Assembly: GCA_014058105.1 (NCBI GenBank)
Contig: JACGCM010002894.1
Coordinates: forward strand, 1,240,001-1,304,000
Reading direction: 5' to 3'
Source: Kingdonia uniflora
Lineage: Eukaryota; Streptophyta; Magnoliopsida; Ranunculales; Circaeasteraceae
Length of the DNA: 64,000 nucleotides
Within the stretch, counting starts at the first letter, position 1. Every line of letters starts with the position of its first letter. The position numbers and the translations under genes are program-made. This document shows, piece after piece, positions 1 through 12,274 of the stretch. The notes beneath the pieces were generated by a model. The model was given only the letters and a program-made list of their open reading frames with translations. It ran no database searches and had not been told where the DNA came from.

Positions 1-550
1 GTTGACCATTGCACCAGGAGTATTTAGGACCCGAGGAGGAACTTTCAAGAAGTCTGCACGAGTCGATGCAGTCATTGAAATCTGTTATAGACCGAGGAAG
101 AGGCCCAGTACCACCACTTCATTCATCCCAGTTATGAATGCAATTGAAGTCCCCAATAGCCAGCCAAGGAAGACTAAGATTTGCAAAAAAATTCATATCC
201 TTCCACAGAGCCCTTCTTGCGGAGATAGTGACCATACCATGGATTGCGGATATAAGCACTCCTTCGTAGATTATAGTAATATGCTGAAAAGAGGCAGCCA
301 CGAGGACTGGGTTTTGCGAACCAGCTTTCCAGAGGCACCACAAATTCCCTAGCCTAGAATCACAATCTTTAGAAATCATAGAAAGACTGTAGTCTGAGAG
401 ACCCAGTTTGAGAATGTTAGACACAGAAGGTTTAATTTGGGGTTCAACAATGAAGATAAAAAAAGGTTTGTATTTATTCACCAACCGACGGAGAGAGAGC
501 CTGGAATTTTTATTGCCAGCGCCTTTGATATTCCAGAAGATCGCCCTCAT
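1..550 (-). pseudogene. LINE A ORF2, endonuclease N-terminus (partial)
   Basis: The frame begins with ATG at 550 and has the apurinic-like endonuclease start (FWNIKGAGNK) and, further in, the IGDFNCI motif that holds catalytic residues in this family. An in-frame TGA at about 119-121 follows. The same frame then continues to base 1 with recognisable endonuclease sequence (the TDFNDCID region), so the stop is a mutation and not the true end. The endonuclease nicks target DNA to prime reverse transcription. The rest of ORF2 lies outside the window. Confidence 0.8.
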
Positions 551-1518
551 TGGAAACTTTTTTTTTTATTTTTTCTGTTTGATTTGGTGTTTGGATAGCC
601 TTTCCTTTTACCCGATCCCAGACTCTTTTGCTTTGTAGCCCTCTTCAAATGGGCATTGTTATCCTTGGCCGAGTTGTGCCAGACTCCTTGAGCAATCAAG
701 GCCTTGTCCCTTTCAATATCATTTACCATGTCTGCCCATTTCAAGGTTGACTGGAGCTTTATAATAGTTGTTTCTTTAAGTAATTGATGTGGGATTTCAA
801 AGTTAGGAGGTGGATTAATGAGTTCACTTTCATCTATTCCTTCACTTGTTGTTTTCTCATTACATATGAGGGCATCTTGCTGAACCGGAGTGGTGTCTCT
901 ACTTCCTTGCTCTTGAATCTTTGAGGAACCTCCAACGGACATTTGCATAGACATGTCTTCTTCATCTGATATTGGGCTTGACATTTTGTCGAGCACCTCC
1001 GCACTTGTATCCTCATTTTCTTCTAGTAGACCTTTTCCTTTGTTAAGAGCCTCTCTTTGCTTTTTTTTCCTCATACGTTTCTTCTGGTTCTTAGTTAAAG
1101 CTTCAGGTGCTATTGGAATCTCTTGTTGATTCTTCTTTGGGTCCTCAACTCTTTGAACTTGTTCCTTGATTACTCTGCATTCCGCAAAAGTGTGTCCAAT
1201 GATTTTGCAATGACTGCAGAATTTTGGGGTCGCTCCCAGCTTTACTCTTTGCTAGAAATCGCCATCTTCTACTTCCGCTAGAATTTTACTTGGAATTGGC
1301 TCTGCAAGATTGATATTAACGAGTATTTTTGCAAAGTATCCAAATTCCAACGTTTCGGAGGAGTGATCAATTTGGATTGGGGTACCCAAAGTACGCCCGA
1401 ACGCCATCAAAGTATCAACTTCCCAGAATTTGACTCCTAAACCCGGGAATTTGACCCATACTAAAGCGTGGGAATTCTTTTGCTTCTCTAGATCAAATAA
1501 TGGACTCCAAGGCGACAA
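547..1518 (-). pseudogene. LINE A ORF1 (DUF4283 / CCHC zinc-knuckle gag-like protein)
   Basis: The N-terminal part (about 1518-1252) has the DUF4283 pattern common to ORF1 of plant LINEs. After an in-frame stop near 1251 the same frame continues into a CX2CX4HX4C zinc knuckle (CSHCKIIGHTFAEC, about 1185-1230) and then a basic and acidic C-terminal tail ending at 547. ORF1 proteins bind the element's RNA. The initiator is missing and the stop splits the protein, so this is a pseudogene. The ORF1 stop overlaps the ORF2 start by four bases (ATGA, 547-550). Confidence 0.8.
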
Positions 1519-1559
1519 TCTAAGTAGCTATTTTGTTCCAACCTTTTTTTTTCACCAAG

Positions 1560-2045
1560 TTTTATTTAGGGCTTTTGATCTTTTACCAGAGAGACTAATT
1601 TAAATCAAAGAAAAAGCTTAAAACCTTGATTATGATATTTAATTAGTCAATTCTACTTCCCTCATAATTTGCTTGAGTAATTCAAAAAAGGTGATCTTAT
1701 TGTGAGATCAAGGAGCGTCGTTGTGAGAACAAAGGAGATAAGGCGTGAAGCTTGGATCAAAAGAGAGATCATAACGAGATGAGGTTATCGAGTCTGTAAT
1801 TATATTTTAGATTACAACTCTTTTGATTAGTGGATTTTTGGTTGTTGATTTCATCGACAACGACTTGTGGGTTTTCTCCCGAATAAGGAGTTTCCAAAGG
1901 GTTAAAAATTGTGTCTTTTATTTATTTGTTATAAATATTGATTGATTCTATTTATTCATAGATCATTGATTGATAGGAATAGTTCTGACCTAATTTCTTG
2001 AAATACATTAAATACGAGCTCATAGAATTTTTAGAAGATATGTTT
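1560..2045 (+). repeat. Possible Copia LTR remnant
   Basis: This stretch resembles the 3' part of a Ty1/copia LTR: a 'gtgggttttctcccgaata' segment near 1868-1888, then 'ggagtttccaaagggtt', then 'gtgtctttta'. No partner LTR, primer-binding site or coding domain is seen, and ends could not be placed. It is interrupted or bordered on the right by a MITE. Confidence 0.3.
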
Positions 2046-2051
2046 TATTAA

Positions 2052-2467
2052 GAGCATCTCCAACAGAAGAGTATGCTGTTCCGGTTTACCATACCGGTAT
2101 TCCAGAATCGTATACTGTTTTGGTCCAACAACAAATTATGTTTTTAATTTCTTGGGCGCTTAACGGTTCAGCGCCTAACACCAAAAAGCCAAATAATATG
2201 TATTTTTTCTTGGGCGCTGAACGGTTCAGCACCAAGCGTCTGTTCATTATTACTTTTCCCCTTGGACCGCTGTATTAAAAAAATTGTTGGGCGCTGTGGT
2301 TCAGCGCCTAGGCGGTATGGTATGCAAATACTCCTTGCCAAGTTTAGGTTTCACATACTTTGGAGGGGTATGGGGGTGAGTATGTTGAGCACTATACTCC
2401 TGTTGGATGGGTTTTTTGCAAGAGTATGGAAAAACCTTAACAATATACCACTGTGTTGGAGATGCTC
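2052..2467. mobile_element. PIF/Harbinger-type MITE
   Basis: The ends are inverted: GAGCATCTCCAACA at 2052 and TGTTGGAGATGCTC ending at 2467. This terminal sequence is very common in plant Harbinger MITEs. The flanking trinucleotides are TAA and TGA, an imperfect copy of the TTA/TAA target duplication of this superfamily. There is no coding capacity. Inside are three copies of a GGCGCT...AGCGCC hairpin. Confidence 0.75.
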
Positions 2468-2890
2468 TGAGAGATAAGTGTTTGTTGACCCTAAAGAGAA
2501 GATGATTTTCATAAGAAAAAATAACCCTAAACGTGGGGTACAATTTCTACTATCTTGCCCTCCTTGTTTCCGATATGGGAACTAGTGAACCATTTTGAAT
2601 TTCTTACTTGTTCATTGTTGAAGAAAAGAGATGGGAAGCATTGTGAAAATTTAGAAGTAAGAAATGGTTTCGAAAAAATTGCCATCTAAACACATCATGC
2701 TAACATGTGAAACTATAATCAGTATGAGATGTAATGTCAGGGGACTTGGACTCCTTGATAATGAAATTTTTGGCCTCCAATGTTTTGCAGACTCTAGATA
2801 ACAACCTAAATGGCCAAACAATTAGGACGACCCTGGCTTTAGTTTTGAGATGGTGGGATTACGCGGAAAACTTCAACTTTTGAGACTAAG

Positions 2891-3544
2891 GGGGTGTTTG
2901 TTTTTAAGTGTTAAATGCTGAACAAAGTGCTAAATGTTGAATGCTGACTGCCGAATGATTTGAAGTGTTGAATGCTGAATGTTTTGAAGTACTGAATGTT
3001 ATAGTGTTTTATTTTCAAAAAGTGTTGAATGCTAATAGATGTCGTAAATACCATTGCTATAAAAATAATGCAAGTTGCAACATTACGCTATAAGCGAAAT
3101 AACTAGAACTACTACTAGTATTACCACCACCACCACCTTTACCATCACATATACATATTTTTCTCAATCCAAATAATTTTCACAATAATTAAATGCGTGT
3201 TTGCGAGGGAGTTGAGAGAGAGTATTTACAAACTTTCAAATTAAAGAGAATCGTGAAGGATAGGGAGTAAGAAGGGGGATAAAGAGAAGAAAAAAAATGT
3301 TGAGATATTTTACTGGCCATTTGTCAAAGTTTTTTTTTTTTTTTTTCGTGGGTGATGAGGGGCAACATAGGGAGAAAAATAAAAGAGTGTTGAATGACTA
3401 GTAAGCTAGTCAAAATAACTTATCAGCTTTGGTTTACTAGCAACTGCTTATTGGCTAGTAAGCCAAAAAAGAAGCACCACTTCAAGTGTTGAATACCCCT
3501 ATTAAGCGCTTTAGTAATCAGTAAGCCCAAAATGAAGCACCCCC
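2891..3544. mobile_element. hAT-like MITE
   Basis: The ends are inverted: GGGGTGTTTGTTTTTAAG on the left, and GAAGCACCCC on the right, which reads GGGGTGCTTC in reverse. CTAAG flanks both sides (2886-2890 and 3545-3549), shorter than the usual 8 bp of hAT. The interior is AT-rich, repeats a 'gttgaatgctgaatg' phrase, and has no coding region. Short ORFs here are chance. Confidence 0.6.
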
Positions 3545-3811
3545 TAAGAGTACAATTACGATGAAAACAACCAACAATATGGGAATTGGAACTGAGAGGG
3601 GAAATAATCCTATAAGTAAAAAAAAAAACCTTGTATTTTTTGTTGAGGAGTATTGTAAAAACTACGATAAAACCTTTGAAGGCTTTAGGCCGAGGACATG
3701 TCTGTCTGGGCGCCACACATCGCGTCGCCCCAGTCCATCGCGTAAACATAAGAGAGATAATCAGACACCCACACATATACAAGAGTGGGCAACCTAAGAA
3801 AGAGCTCATGT
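3545..3811. other. Unassigned flank of LINE B
   Basis: About 270 bp lie between the hAT-like MITE and the LINE B target duplication. They hold an A-run near 3619 and no recognisable gene. Short ORFs on both strands match nothing I recognise. Confidence 0.4.
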
Positions 3812-3827
3812 GGCTAGCGTCAAAATC
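3812..3827. repeat. Target-site duplication of LINE B, left copy
   Basis: GGCTAGCGTCAAAATC sits immediately before the poly-T (3' tail) of LINE B. A matching GGCTAGCGTCATAATT lies at 29620-29635, at the element's 5' end. This links the two halves as one insertion. Confidence 0.8.
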
Positions 3828-4152
3828 TTTTTTTTTTTTTTGGGCAAAGCAATTTATATTAGGCCCTATTAGGCAACATGGTTCACAAGGTTCAAAGCCT
3901 CAGGGGGAGTATTACAACAAAAACTGGAATAATGGGCTCCCCAGGCATAAAGGGCGTGAGCCTCAGTATTAAAAGATCTACTAATGTACTCGAAACGAAA
4001 ACCAACAAAACTTGCCGCCAAACTCAATAGGTCTGGGGCAAGCGTGAGAGCGCCCCAAGAAAGATCTGTAGACTTGCTAGAAAAAGCTTTAAAGGGCCTC
4101 TTGTAATAAGAAACAATCAGAACTCTTTCAATCCCAACTTTTCGTGCCGCCT

Positions 4153-7100
4153 CTACTCCTCTAATGACTGCTCTAGCCTTCGCTCTTCGGGATCCGCTGC
4201 CCTGGAAAAGTCATGATCTGTAGCTAAAATTAGGTTCTCATTAGATTTGATAACATAACCAGTACTACATAAAGAATTGGCAGATAACCAGGAAGCATCA
4301 ACAAAAATAGTAGCCCATCCTTTCCCCGCACGGGGCTGAGAGAGGATTTTGAAAGCGGTCTTAGTCGGGGTGGGGTCAAAAGATGTGGGCACTAGATAGA
4401 TTTTTGCTAACCTAATAATATCAGGAGGAGAAAGCCGCTTATTATTAAAAATATTATTATTTCTATCGTTCCAAATAGCAAACATAATAGCCACGGTTTT
4501 CCCCCAGAGGGATATGGTGTCCTTCCTAGAATAATTCTTATTGGCAAGTAAATACAACACATTTCGGATAAAATCAGAGTAGGTCCAGTCACTATTATTA
4601 AGAGAGAAGTTAGAAGCATACCAGATGTCCTTCAAGTTCTTACAATAAAAAAGAGCATGCGTAGTAGTTTCTTCTTCTTCTTCTTCTCCACATCTGGAGC
4701 AGTTAACTTTGCTTATATCCTCTCCATGGGAAAGGTTGATCCCTGTTGGGAGACCTTCGTTCATCGCTCTCCAGAGGAAGTATTAGATTTTAAACAGAGC
4801 CTTTATTTTCCAAATGGAAGACCAAGTTTTATCAAGACATGTCGCGTTATGGTTCACACCAGATATTGTAACTTATAGGCCGATTTAACCGTGAGAATCC
4901 TGTTATTTTCAATAATCTACTTGAGAGTGTCTGTGGTGGGATTAGTGCTAATGGGAATGGAAAGAATGTGGGTGGCAATCGATTCTGGGAAAATGTCAAG
5001 GATGCGATTTACCCTCCAGAAGTGAGTATCGGGGCAGATAAGATCCAAAACTTTTGAGAACTCTCCGTTCATAGGGATCGGCCCTGCTGGCCTGCCATGC
5101 AGAATGTTAGGAATTTAGGGCTCTTGCCAGAAGTCAATGCTTTCATCATTCCCAATGTGCCACCTAAAATTTGCCCAAATTTTGTTTCTGGCTCGAAGAA
5201 TACCTTTCCAAATCCAGGAATCGGTAGCTTTAATGGGGACAGTAGTGATAGACTCCTTGGGATAATATTTCTTCAATAAGTTCCTAGCCCATAACTTCTC
5301 TGGTTCCTTGATGATGCGCCAGAAAAGCTTTGGTAGAAGGGATTGGTTGTGCAAGGTAGCCTTCCTAATGCCAAGGCCATCGACTTTAAGGGGTTTGCAA
5401 ATGCACTTCCAGCTAATAAGATGAGCCTTACCCTTTCCTTCCTCATTATTACCCCAGAGAAACCGAGCGTTAATGAAGTCCAATTTGTTGTATATCTTAG
5501 CCATAAAGGGAAAGACCGACATAAGATAAGAGGGAATTGTCGAGTTAACAACTTTAATAAGGGTGAGTCTACCAGCTTGAGAGAGAAACTTTGCCTTCCA
5601 ACCCTCAATGCGGTTCGGGACTCTAGTAATAATGCTTTGGAAGTCTAAGCATTTAGCTCTTCCAAAGGCAAGCGGGATTCCGAGGTACTTCTCCCCCTAG
5701 GTACTCTTCTTTATGTTCAGAATTCTCTGGATCATCTTGAGGTAACGGTGATGGCAATTTTTGCTGAACGTAATGCACGATTTATCAAAATTAACTTCTT
5801 GACCCAACACTCTCCTAAAGGTATTCAGGCTTCTTTAACAGTATTAACTTCATCCAGAGTGGCCCTACAAAACAGGAAACTATAATCAGTGAAGAGATGG
5901 TGAGAGATGGGGATACCTCCTCTAGAGGTTTGTATATCATGCAACTTCCTGTTGGCCTCTTCCTTAAGGAGAATTTTGGATAGGGTTTCAGCACAAAGGA
6001 CAAACAAGAAAGGGGTGAGGGGGTCTCCCTGGCAGATGCCCCTTTCAGGTTTCAAAAGGCCAAAGGGCGAACCGTTCAGGTTAAAAGACAGGGTGGAGGT
6101 GGAGACACACTGGTTGATCCAATGTCTCCATTTCCCACAGAAACCCATAGCTTCCATGGACTCATCAAGGAAACCCCATTCAACTCTGTCAAACGCTTTG
6201 CTCAAATCAAGCTTAATGGCCATGCAACCATACGCACCTTTCCTTTTTTTTAGGGAGAAGAGGAGTTCTTGCGCCATCACAATGTAATCAAAGATAAGCC
6301 TACCAGAGACAGGCATTTTGAGCTGGGGATATCAGTTTATCTAGGAGGGGATTCAGGAAATTAGCCAGGATCTTAGATATAATCTTGAATTTAACATTAC
6401 AAAGACTAATATGGCAAAAATCACCAGGTTTCTCAGGATTGGCCTTCTTGGGAATCAGGGTAATGTTGGTATGGTTAAATTCTGATAACAGGTGATCGGG
6501 CTAGAAAAAAATGGTGATAGCTTGGAAGAGGTCGTTACCCACAGTCTCCCAATACTTCTGAAAAAATAAAAGGGTAAAACCTTCTGGGCCAGGCGCTTTG
6601 TCAGGGTTCATAGAGAAAATGACTTATTTTACCTCCTCTTGAGAATGTAGTTGAGTGATAAACTTGTTAGTATCCTCCGAGATAACTTTATCAAAGATGT
6701 CAAGATCCTTAACTTTGAGCGAAGGTTTGGAGGAGGTAAATATGTCCTGGTAGAAGTTAACGATAGTATTCCCAATCTCAGTTCTAGTTGAGGCCCAAGA
6801 ACCGTCGTCTTTCCGAAGTCTGGTAATAATGTTCTTTTTACGGCGACAGACTGTACAACGGCGGAAGAACTTAGAATTTATGTCCCCTTCTTTGATCCAA
6901 AGTTCTTTAGATTTGTCTCGCCAGAGAAAATCTTCCTAATAGAGAGTGCTCTCTAGCTCATTGATAAGGTCAGTTTCGATGAAAGAATTAGCTTCAGTTG
7001 GGTAAGCCATTTGGATCGAGTAAATCTGATCTCTAAGGTTTATGATTTTGTTGGGAATATGATTGAAATTTTTTTTGCTCTAAATGGAAAAGTCTTTTTT

Positions 7101-7222
7101 AGTTTGGCAGAGCTTGCAACAGAGCTTAAGGGGATGGGGCCCATATTGGTTTAGGGCCCATGTTTTTTAAATGACATCATTGCAGCTCGAGTGCTTCGCT
7201 CAAAGTGCCTGAAAATGGAATT
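4153..7222 (-). pseudogene. LINE B ORF2 3' part: RT, zf-RVT, RNase H
   Basis: Reading leftward from about 7222: the endonuclease-RT linker, then RT blocks at about 6640-5115, then a zf-RVT zinc-binding region with a run of Glu encoded by a CTT repeat (about 4700-4640), then an RNase H domain (VDASW, near 4300). RT motif A (LDLSKAFDRVEW) is intact. Motif C, normally FADD, reads FTDY near 5890, so the second catalytic Asp is lost. Several in-frame stops and frameshifts break the frame. The ORF would encode target-primed reverse transcription, but this copy cannot work. Confidence 0.85.
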
Positions 7223-7230
7223 GCTTAGGG

Positions 7231-7809
7231 TGGTTGACGAATTTTGGGTCTCTAGGGACCTATCCCTCGACCTAACTCAATTCAAACTATATTCAATTCG
7301 AACTACCTTCATATCAGACTCACATATTTTTCACGTGACGTAAACAATTAGCATTGACACCTACATCACGAACTGATGAAGAACGTGGGTCGAGCACAAC
7401 AGGAAAGCATGAACAAGTAAAATATACCTCTCTCTCACGAACTCAACAGTTACTCAGTCAATCGCTACTTACCTCATTGTTTAGAGAACGTGCTTCAACA
7501 CGATAACGAACTGTGGGCAAGGCCTATATAAGGAAAAAGTTCCAGAAGAGACAATGACCAAAAAAATATACAATAAATCACCAAGAAAACCAAATTTTCT
7601 AAATTCTCAAATACCAAATTTCTTATTTACAAGATCAAGTATTTCTAGTTCGAGAGATCACTTGTAATAGGATATCAGCCTCAAGCAATAAAAGTTACTA
7701 TTACTAAAACCCTCAAATCGAGGTCGTGATTTTTTACCTGTTCAAAGGTTTTCTACGCTAAACTACATGTGTCATTTCTTGTTCTACATTAGTTTTTGCC
7801 ACAATAACA
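7231..7809 (+). repeat. Gypsy 5' LTR
   Basis: It starts with TG at about 7231 (7235 is also possible), directly after recognisable LINE sequence, and ends in ACA at 7809 just before the primer-binding site. Inside, 'cctatataagg' near 7524 looks like a TATA box and 'caataaaag' near 7686 like a poly(A) signal, which suits a U3-R-U5 order. No second LTR is present for alignment, so the left border is inferred. Confidence 0.6.
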
Positions 7810-7810
7810 T

Positions 7811-7824
7811 TGGTGTAAGAGCTA
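7811..7824 (+). other. Primer-binding site (initiator tRNA-Met type)
   Basis: TGGTGTAAGAGCTA matches the plant initiator-Met primer site TGGTATCAGAGCCA at 11 of 14 positions. It stands one base after the LTR end, as expected for minus-strand priming. Confidence 0.7.
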
Positions 7825-8599
7825 ATTCCGAGCCATCATGAGCTTGTGGAATTAGGCCATTACATTTGGCTCCATCATTAGGAAAGAAGACATTTCCACG
7901 ATATCCTAAGGCATACATTCACTCTACTATCAATCTCCAATCATGGTCACTTCTAAACGACAAACAACCGGAATCCAGTTCAATCTTTTAGTTTAGCCGG
8001 AACAACTTATAGAACTACAGGCAAATCTCCATGTCGAAATTGAAAAATATAATGAGCTCGAACATTAGTCAACTCTTGACCGAGAGCTCTGCGAGAAGGA
8101 GCTCGAAGCTTGGCGACAAGTTTGTTTGACAACGTTCAAATGACATGAAGACGAAATAAAAACCATGTAGACTGTATTACAAGCTCTGTACGATACTCAA
8201 TAGGCTTCTCAAACTAGAGATCGCGATCAAGTGCCAAAGACCTCCCGGGTCTCTACGCGGGATAGATTGGGACCTCGAGGAGTCACCGACAAAGTTATTT
8301 TCATAAATATTTAGCATGAACATCAACCTTCTAATCATTAGGGTGGTAAAGTTTAGTCTGAAATCAGCAGAGGTCACCGATTTTCCAAGCGTCAGGAGGA
8401 AGAATAACGACCTCAACCTCGAATTCCAGCTCGCGATCATTTGAGTGAAGGCACCGATACTCATAATCCTCAACCACCTTGTCAAGCCACTCAAGCGACA
8501 CGCTAATACGTAATACAAGAACATATGGATCAGCGCATCAAGGAGTTGATTGAAGGGCAAGTTTTAGGTACTACAGATGACCTCACCAATATACAGAGA

Positions 8600-9363
8600 A
8601 GTTCGATTGCCAAAGAACTATTCGATATGGAAATACCAAAAAGTTTCTATACTCTAAAAATTAGTAAATACAAGGGCACCGATCCATAGGAGCACATTCA
8701 ACAATACCATGATTCATTGTGATTGTACTCCAATCTCAACTACATTCTTTACCGTCTGTTCGCAACGAGTCTACAAGAAGAACCGCTCTGGTGGTTATAC
8801 TCTTTACCTAAAGATTCTATACTCACATTCAATTAGTTGTAAAAACAATTCATCGAAACGTATGCTCACAGCAGAGACAAAGATGAGAATTTATATTATC
8901 TTATTAGTCTTAAATAGTCATAAGAAGAAAAGCTCGAGGCTTTTGCAAAGATGATTTTGGGCTCGCGCAAAAAATGGATAATCTCGATCAGAAAATAGTT
9001 GTCACTACTTTCACCAACGCGCTTCAGCTCGACTGCAAGGTCAAAGAGTACATTTTCCTCAACAAACCTACGACCTTGGAGGATATGATCAACAAAGTCA
9101 ATGGATATGTCGACCTGGAAAGGATGATGTCTGAAAGGCTTAAATGTACTAAATCCATCCTAACCATGAAATGCCCAACTACAGATCGAAGCACTGAGCC
9201 AAAGGAGGATCAAGGTGATCAAAAACGCTCCAAGGGTAACATTGGCAACCCTCGAAAAGGCGGTACATTACCCAAATCGGTCCTCCTTAAGATGAATGTT
9301 CGAATCTTCGTAATTTTTCAATCCTATCCAAAGACAAGTTATACCGTCCCTCTCGACCATTAG
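8600..9363 (+). pseudogene. Gypsy gag
   Basis: The frame shows the Tat-type gag start (an IAKELFDMEIPKSF stretch near 8608-8650, then KYKGTDP and HIQQYHDSL) and continues, with stops and frame changes, to a longer open segment at 8974-9363. This segment is the capsid-like C-terminal half and a Lys-rich tail. Gag packages the element RNA. The ORF is broken, so no full protein can be made. The sequence from 7825 to 8600 between primer site and gag shows no domain I recognise. Confidence 0.65.
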
Positions 9364-9788
9364 AACCAATCAAAAGCCACCTGTACTGCATGCATCTCAA
9401 GGTAAATCACTATTTTACTAACAGCTGCTATGCTTTACAGAGGTTGCCAAAATTTATTTTCAAGGAAAGATGGATGTACGAATATATTATTGACCTGAAA
9501 TCTTATAATGATGGCAGCTATAAGAAGCAGGTCAAAGTAGTCTAGGTTGAAGATCAAGCTGTGGAGAAACATCTCTACCATATGTACCATAACAACATGA
9601 TCAAAATTCATCAGATCAATAACTCTTGTTGATTCAAGTATAGGAGACTATCAGAATATTGTGATCTCACACCTCAAGATAAATAATCCAAGCTTCTACC
9701 TGAGTCGAGCAATCGTCGGCTTGGGATCTCATTCGAAGATTGCGACATTAGTCATGTAAAATTTCTACATAATGATGCATTAGTCATA

Positions 9789-12256
9789 ATGCTCAAGATG
9801 AAGAAGTTTGTCATGCATACAATGATGATCGATACTGGAAGTGGTATTGAGATTCTTTTTCAGAGCACAATCAACCAGATGGGATTGGTCGATCAAGTTA
9901 TTCCAAGCGACACCGATATCAGTGAATTCAATGGTTTTAATAAAGAGCGAGTAGGAAAGATCATCTTACCTATTACCACAGGACCAGCCATAATAGACGT
10001 TGTCTTCTACGTCATCAATGCCAAATCTCGTTATCTCAGGATTATGGGCCACTGCTGGATTCATAACATGGAGGCAATCGTTTTCACCTATCATCAAACA
10101 CTCCGCTTAAAACACAATGATGGTATCTTTGATTCAAAGGTAGCCAAAAGCATTATCAAGCTTACGAGAATACCGTCTCTACCATTCTAGATACCTCAGA
10201 CAGATACGCTGCATAGCAATTACAGAAGGCTGACCACCTTGATGGTCAACCTTCAACAGAAGAGCCTACAAAATACATCAACATTGATAGACCTAGCAGA
10301 TGCACTTTTATCAGTACCAAGTTGGTCCAGCACGATAAGGATGCTCATATTTAATTCTTACGACTGAATCGAGATGTCTTTGCATGGACTTTTAATGAGA
10401 TGCCTGGGCTCGATCCGACCAAGGCATGTCGCAAATTAGCCATCAACATCAACGCCACGGCGGTCAAACAGAAATAGTGACGACTATCACCTAATCTTCG
10501 AGATGAAGTTAACATAGACATTGAGAAATTGATCAAAGTAGGATTCATTTAAGAACCCAAGTATCCAGATTGGATCCAACATCGTCACTATCCCAAAGAA
10601 GAATAGAAAAGTCTGAGTTTGTGTAGGCTTCACAGATCTAAACAAACACACTCAAAATGACAGTTTTCCTCTTCCCAATATCCATCAAATTCTTGATTCT
10701 ACGGTAGGCCACAAACTTCTATCTATGATGGACGCTGCTTCTGGATACAATCAAATTTTTGTCTTGGAAGAAAACTAAGAAAAAACTACTTTCATCACTA
10801 AAAGAGGACTTTGCTGCTACAAAGTCATGCCCTTCAGACTCAAAAACCCAAGTACGACTTATTAACGGTTGATGACTACTATGTTCAAAGCCCATCTTGG
10901 GAAAATCGTGGAAGTCTACATTGATGATCTCGTGTAAGAGCATACAGTCAATCAACCATATCACAGATCTCAACACAATATTCAACATTCTTCGATCTTA
11001 CAGGATACGACTCAATCCTGATAAGTATTAATTCAGAGTACATTCAGGCCGATTCCGCGACCATTTCATCAACAAGAAGGGGATTGAGGCCGATCTAGAT
11101 CAAATTTGAGCTCTCCTCAACATGCCATCTCCAAAGACAATGAAAGACATACAAAAATTTGCCGGCAAGATTGCCGTTATCAACCGATTCGTTTATAAAT
11201 CTTTAGATCGCTGTCATTGATGTCCAGCCGAATGCAGAATCCAATGGACATCAGAATGCGATGCAGCTTTTTAGAAACTCAAAACCTATTTGGGGAAGTC
11301 TCCCATCATGAGCACCCAGTAGATAATATAGAATTGATCATCTACGTTGCAGTTACAGATACTTCTATCAGCTCGGTTCTCATTCAACTTGAAGAGAAAA
11401 TTGAAAAACTAGTCTACTTCATCAACAAAACCCTCACTCCAGCAGAGACGAGGTATTCTAAAATTGAGAGAATCCTTCTAACTTTTATTTATACTTCACA
11501 GAAACTTAAGCACTACTTCCAAGCTCACTCAGTCAAAGTCATGATGAACTACCCAATCCATGAAGTTTTTCCCAAGAAAGAGAAATCCAGGAAAGTATAA
11601 TAATAGTCAGTCAGTTTGGGAAAATATGATATTAAGTTTGAACAACGACATTAAAAAAAGGTCAGGCCGTTGCCGATTTTCTCGTGGATTTTCCAGTGGA
11701 AGATCCTGAATGGGAGGAGTACGATCCTGACCTTGCAGAAGAAATTACAGAAGATCCACCCACCAAAGCATTTGACGAGCGAGCTGAATGGGTTACAAGG
11801 AAAGGGTAGAGACTCTTTATAGATGGTTCAATAAGACCCACAGGGTCAGGAATTGGAATCGTATTGATTACCCCTTCCAATGACAGAATTGATAAATTAA
11901 TCCGTCTAAATTTTAAAGCCTTCAACAATGTTACCGCATGCGAAGCTCTCATTCATGGACTCGACCTCGTACTTGAGCTCGGCATCCCAGAGCTCTCAGT
12001 CTATACAGATTCACTATTCATCGTCTACCATTATTTTAAGCAATACAAGAAGAATGGAAAGATGATCGAATATGCGGTCTTCGTTGCAGATAGGATGAGC
12101 CAGTTTACGAAAGCAACTCTCGATTATCTTCCTCAAGGTGAAAACAGACATGCTGATTTCTTGGCTTATCTAGCCAGGGTCTTGGGTACAAAAGCTAGAT
12201 ATCTCCAGATCGAAGGGATATCAACCCCCAGCATTGATCGACATTCTGTATGCACG
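9789..12256 (+). pseudogene. Gypsy pol: protease, RT, RNase H, second RNase H
   Basis: An aspartic protease with an intact MIDTGSG active-site segment lies near 9827-9847. RT follows from about 10350 to 11200; its VYIDDL catalytic motif is still readable near 10916, but frames shift often. The pol RNase H lies at about 11310-11590 (VAVTDTSISSVLIQ). The additional Tat-type RNase H lies at about 11815-12230 (LFIDGSIRPTGSGIGIV, EALIHGLDLVLELG, SVYTDSLFIVYHY). Stops occur throughout. The frame reaches the CACTA insertion point at 12256 and continues in frame after the element at 25808. Confidence 0.8.
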
Positions 12257-12274
12257 CACTACAACAAAAATATG

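Larger units (their letters stand above)
1..1525 (-). mobile_element. LINE A: L1-type non-LTR retrotransposon, partial
   Basis: On the minus strand this carries a gag-like ORF1 followed by the start of ORF2 (endonuclease). It runs off the left window edge inside the endonuclease, so the reverse transcriptase is not in view. The 5' end near 1525 has no initiator for ORF1 and is probably 5'-truncated, as is usual for LINEs. Both ORFs carry in-frame stops, so the copy is dead. Confidence 0.85.

Noticed and set aside
3423..3972. ORFs around 3.4-4.0 kb
   Set aside because: They run across the hAT-like MITE end, the LINE target site and the LINE tail, so they cannot be one gene.
8177..8560. Minus-strand 127-codon ORF in the gypsy leader region
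   Set aside because: It is opposite to gag-proximal gypsy sequence and has no domain; a shadow ORF.
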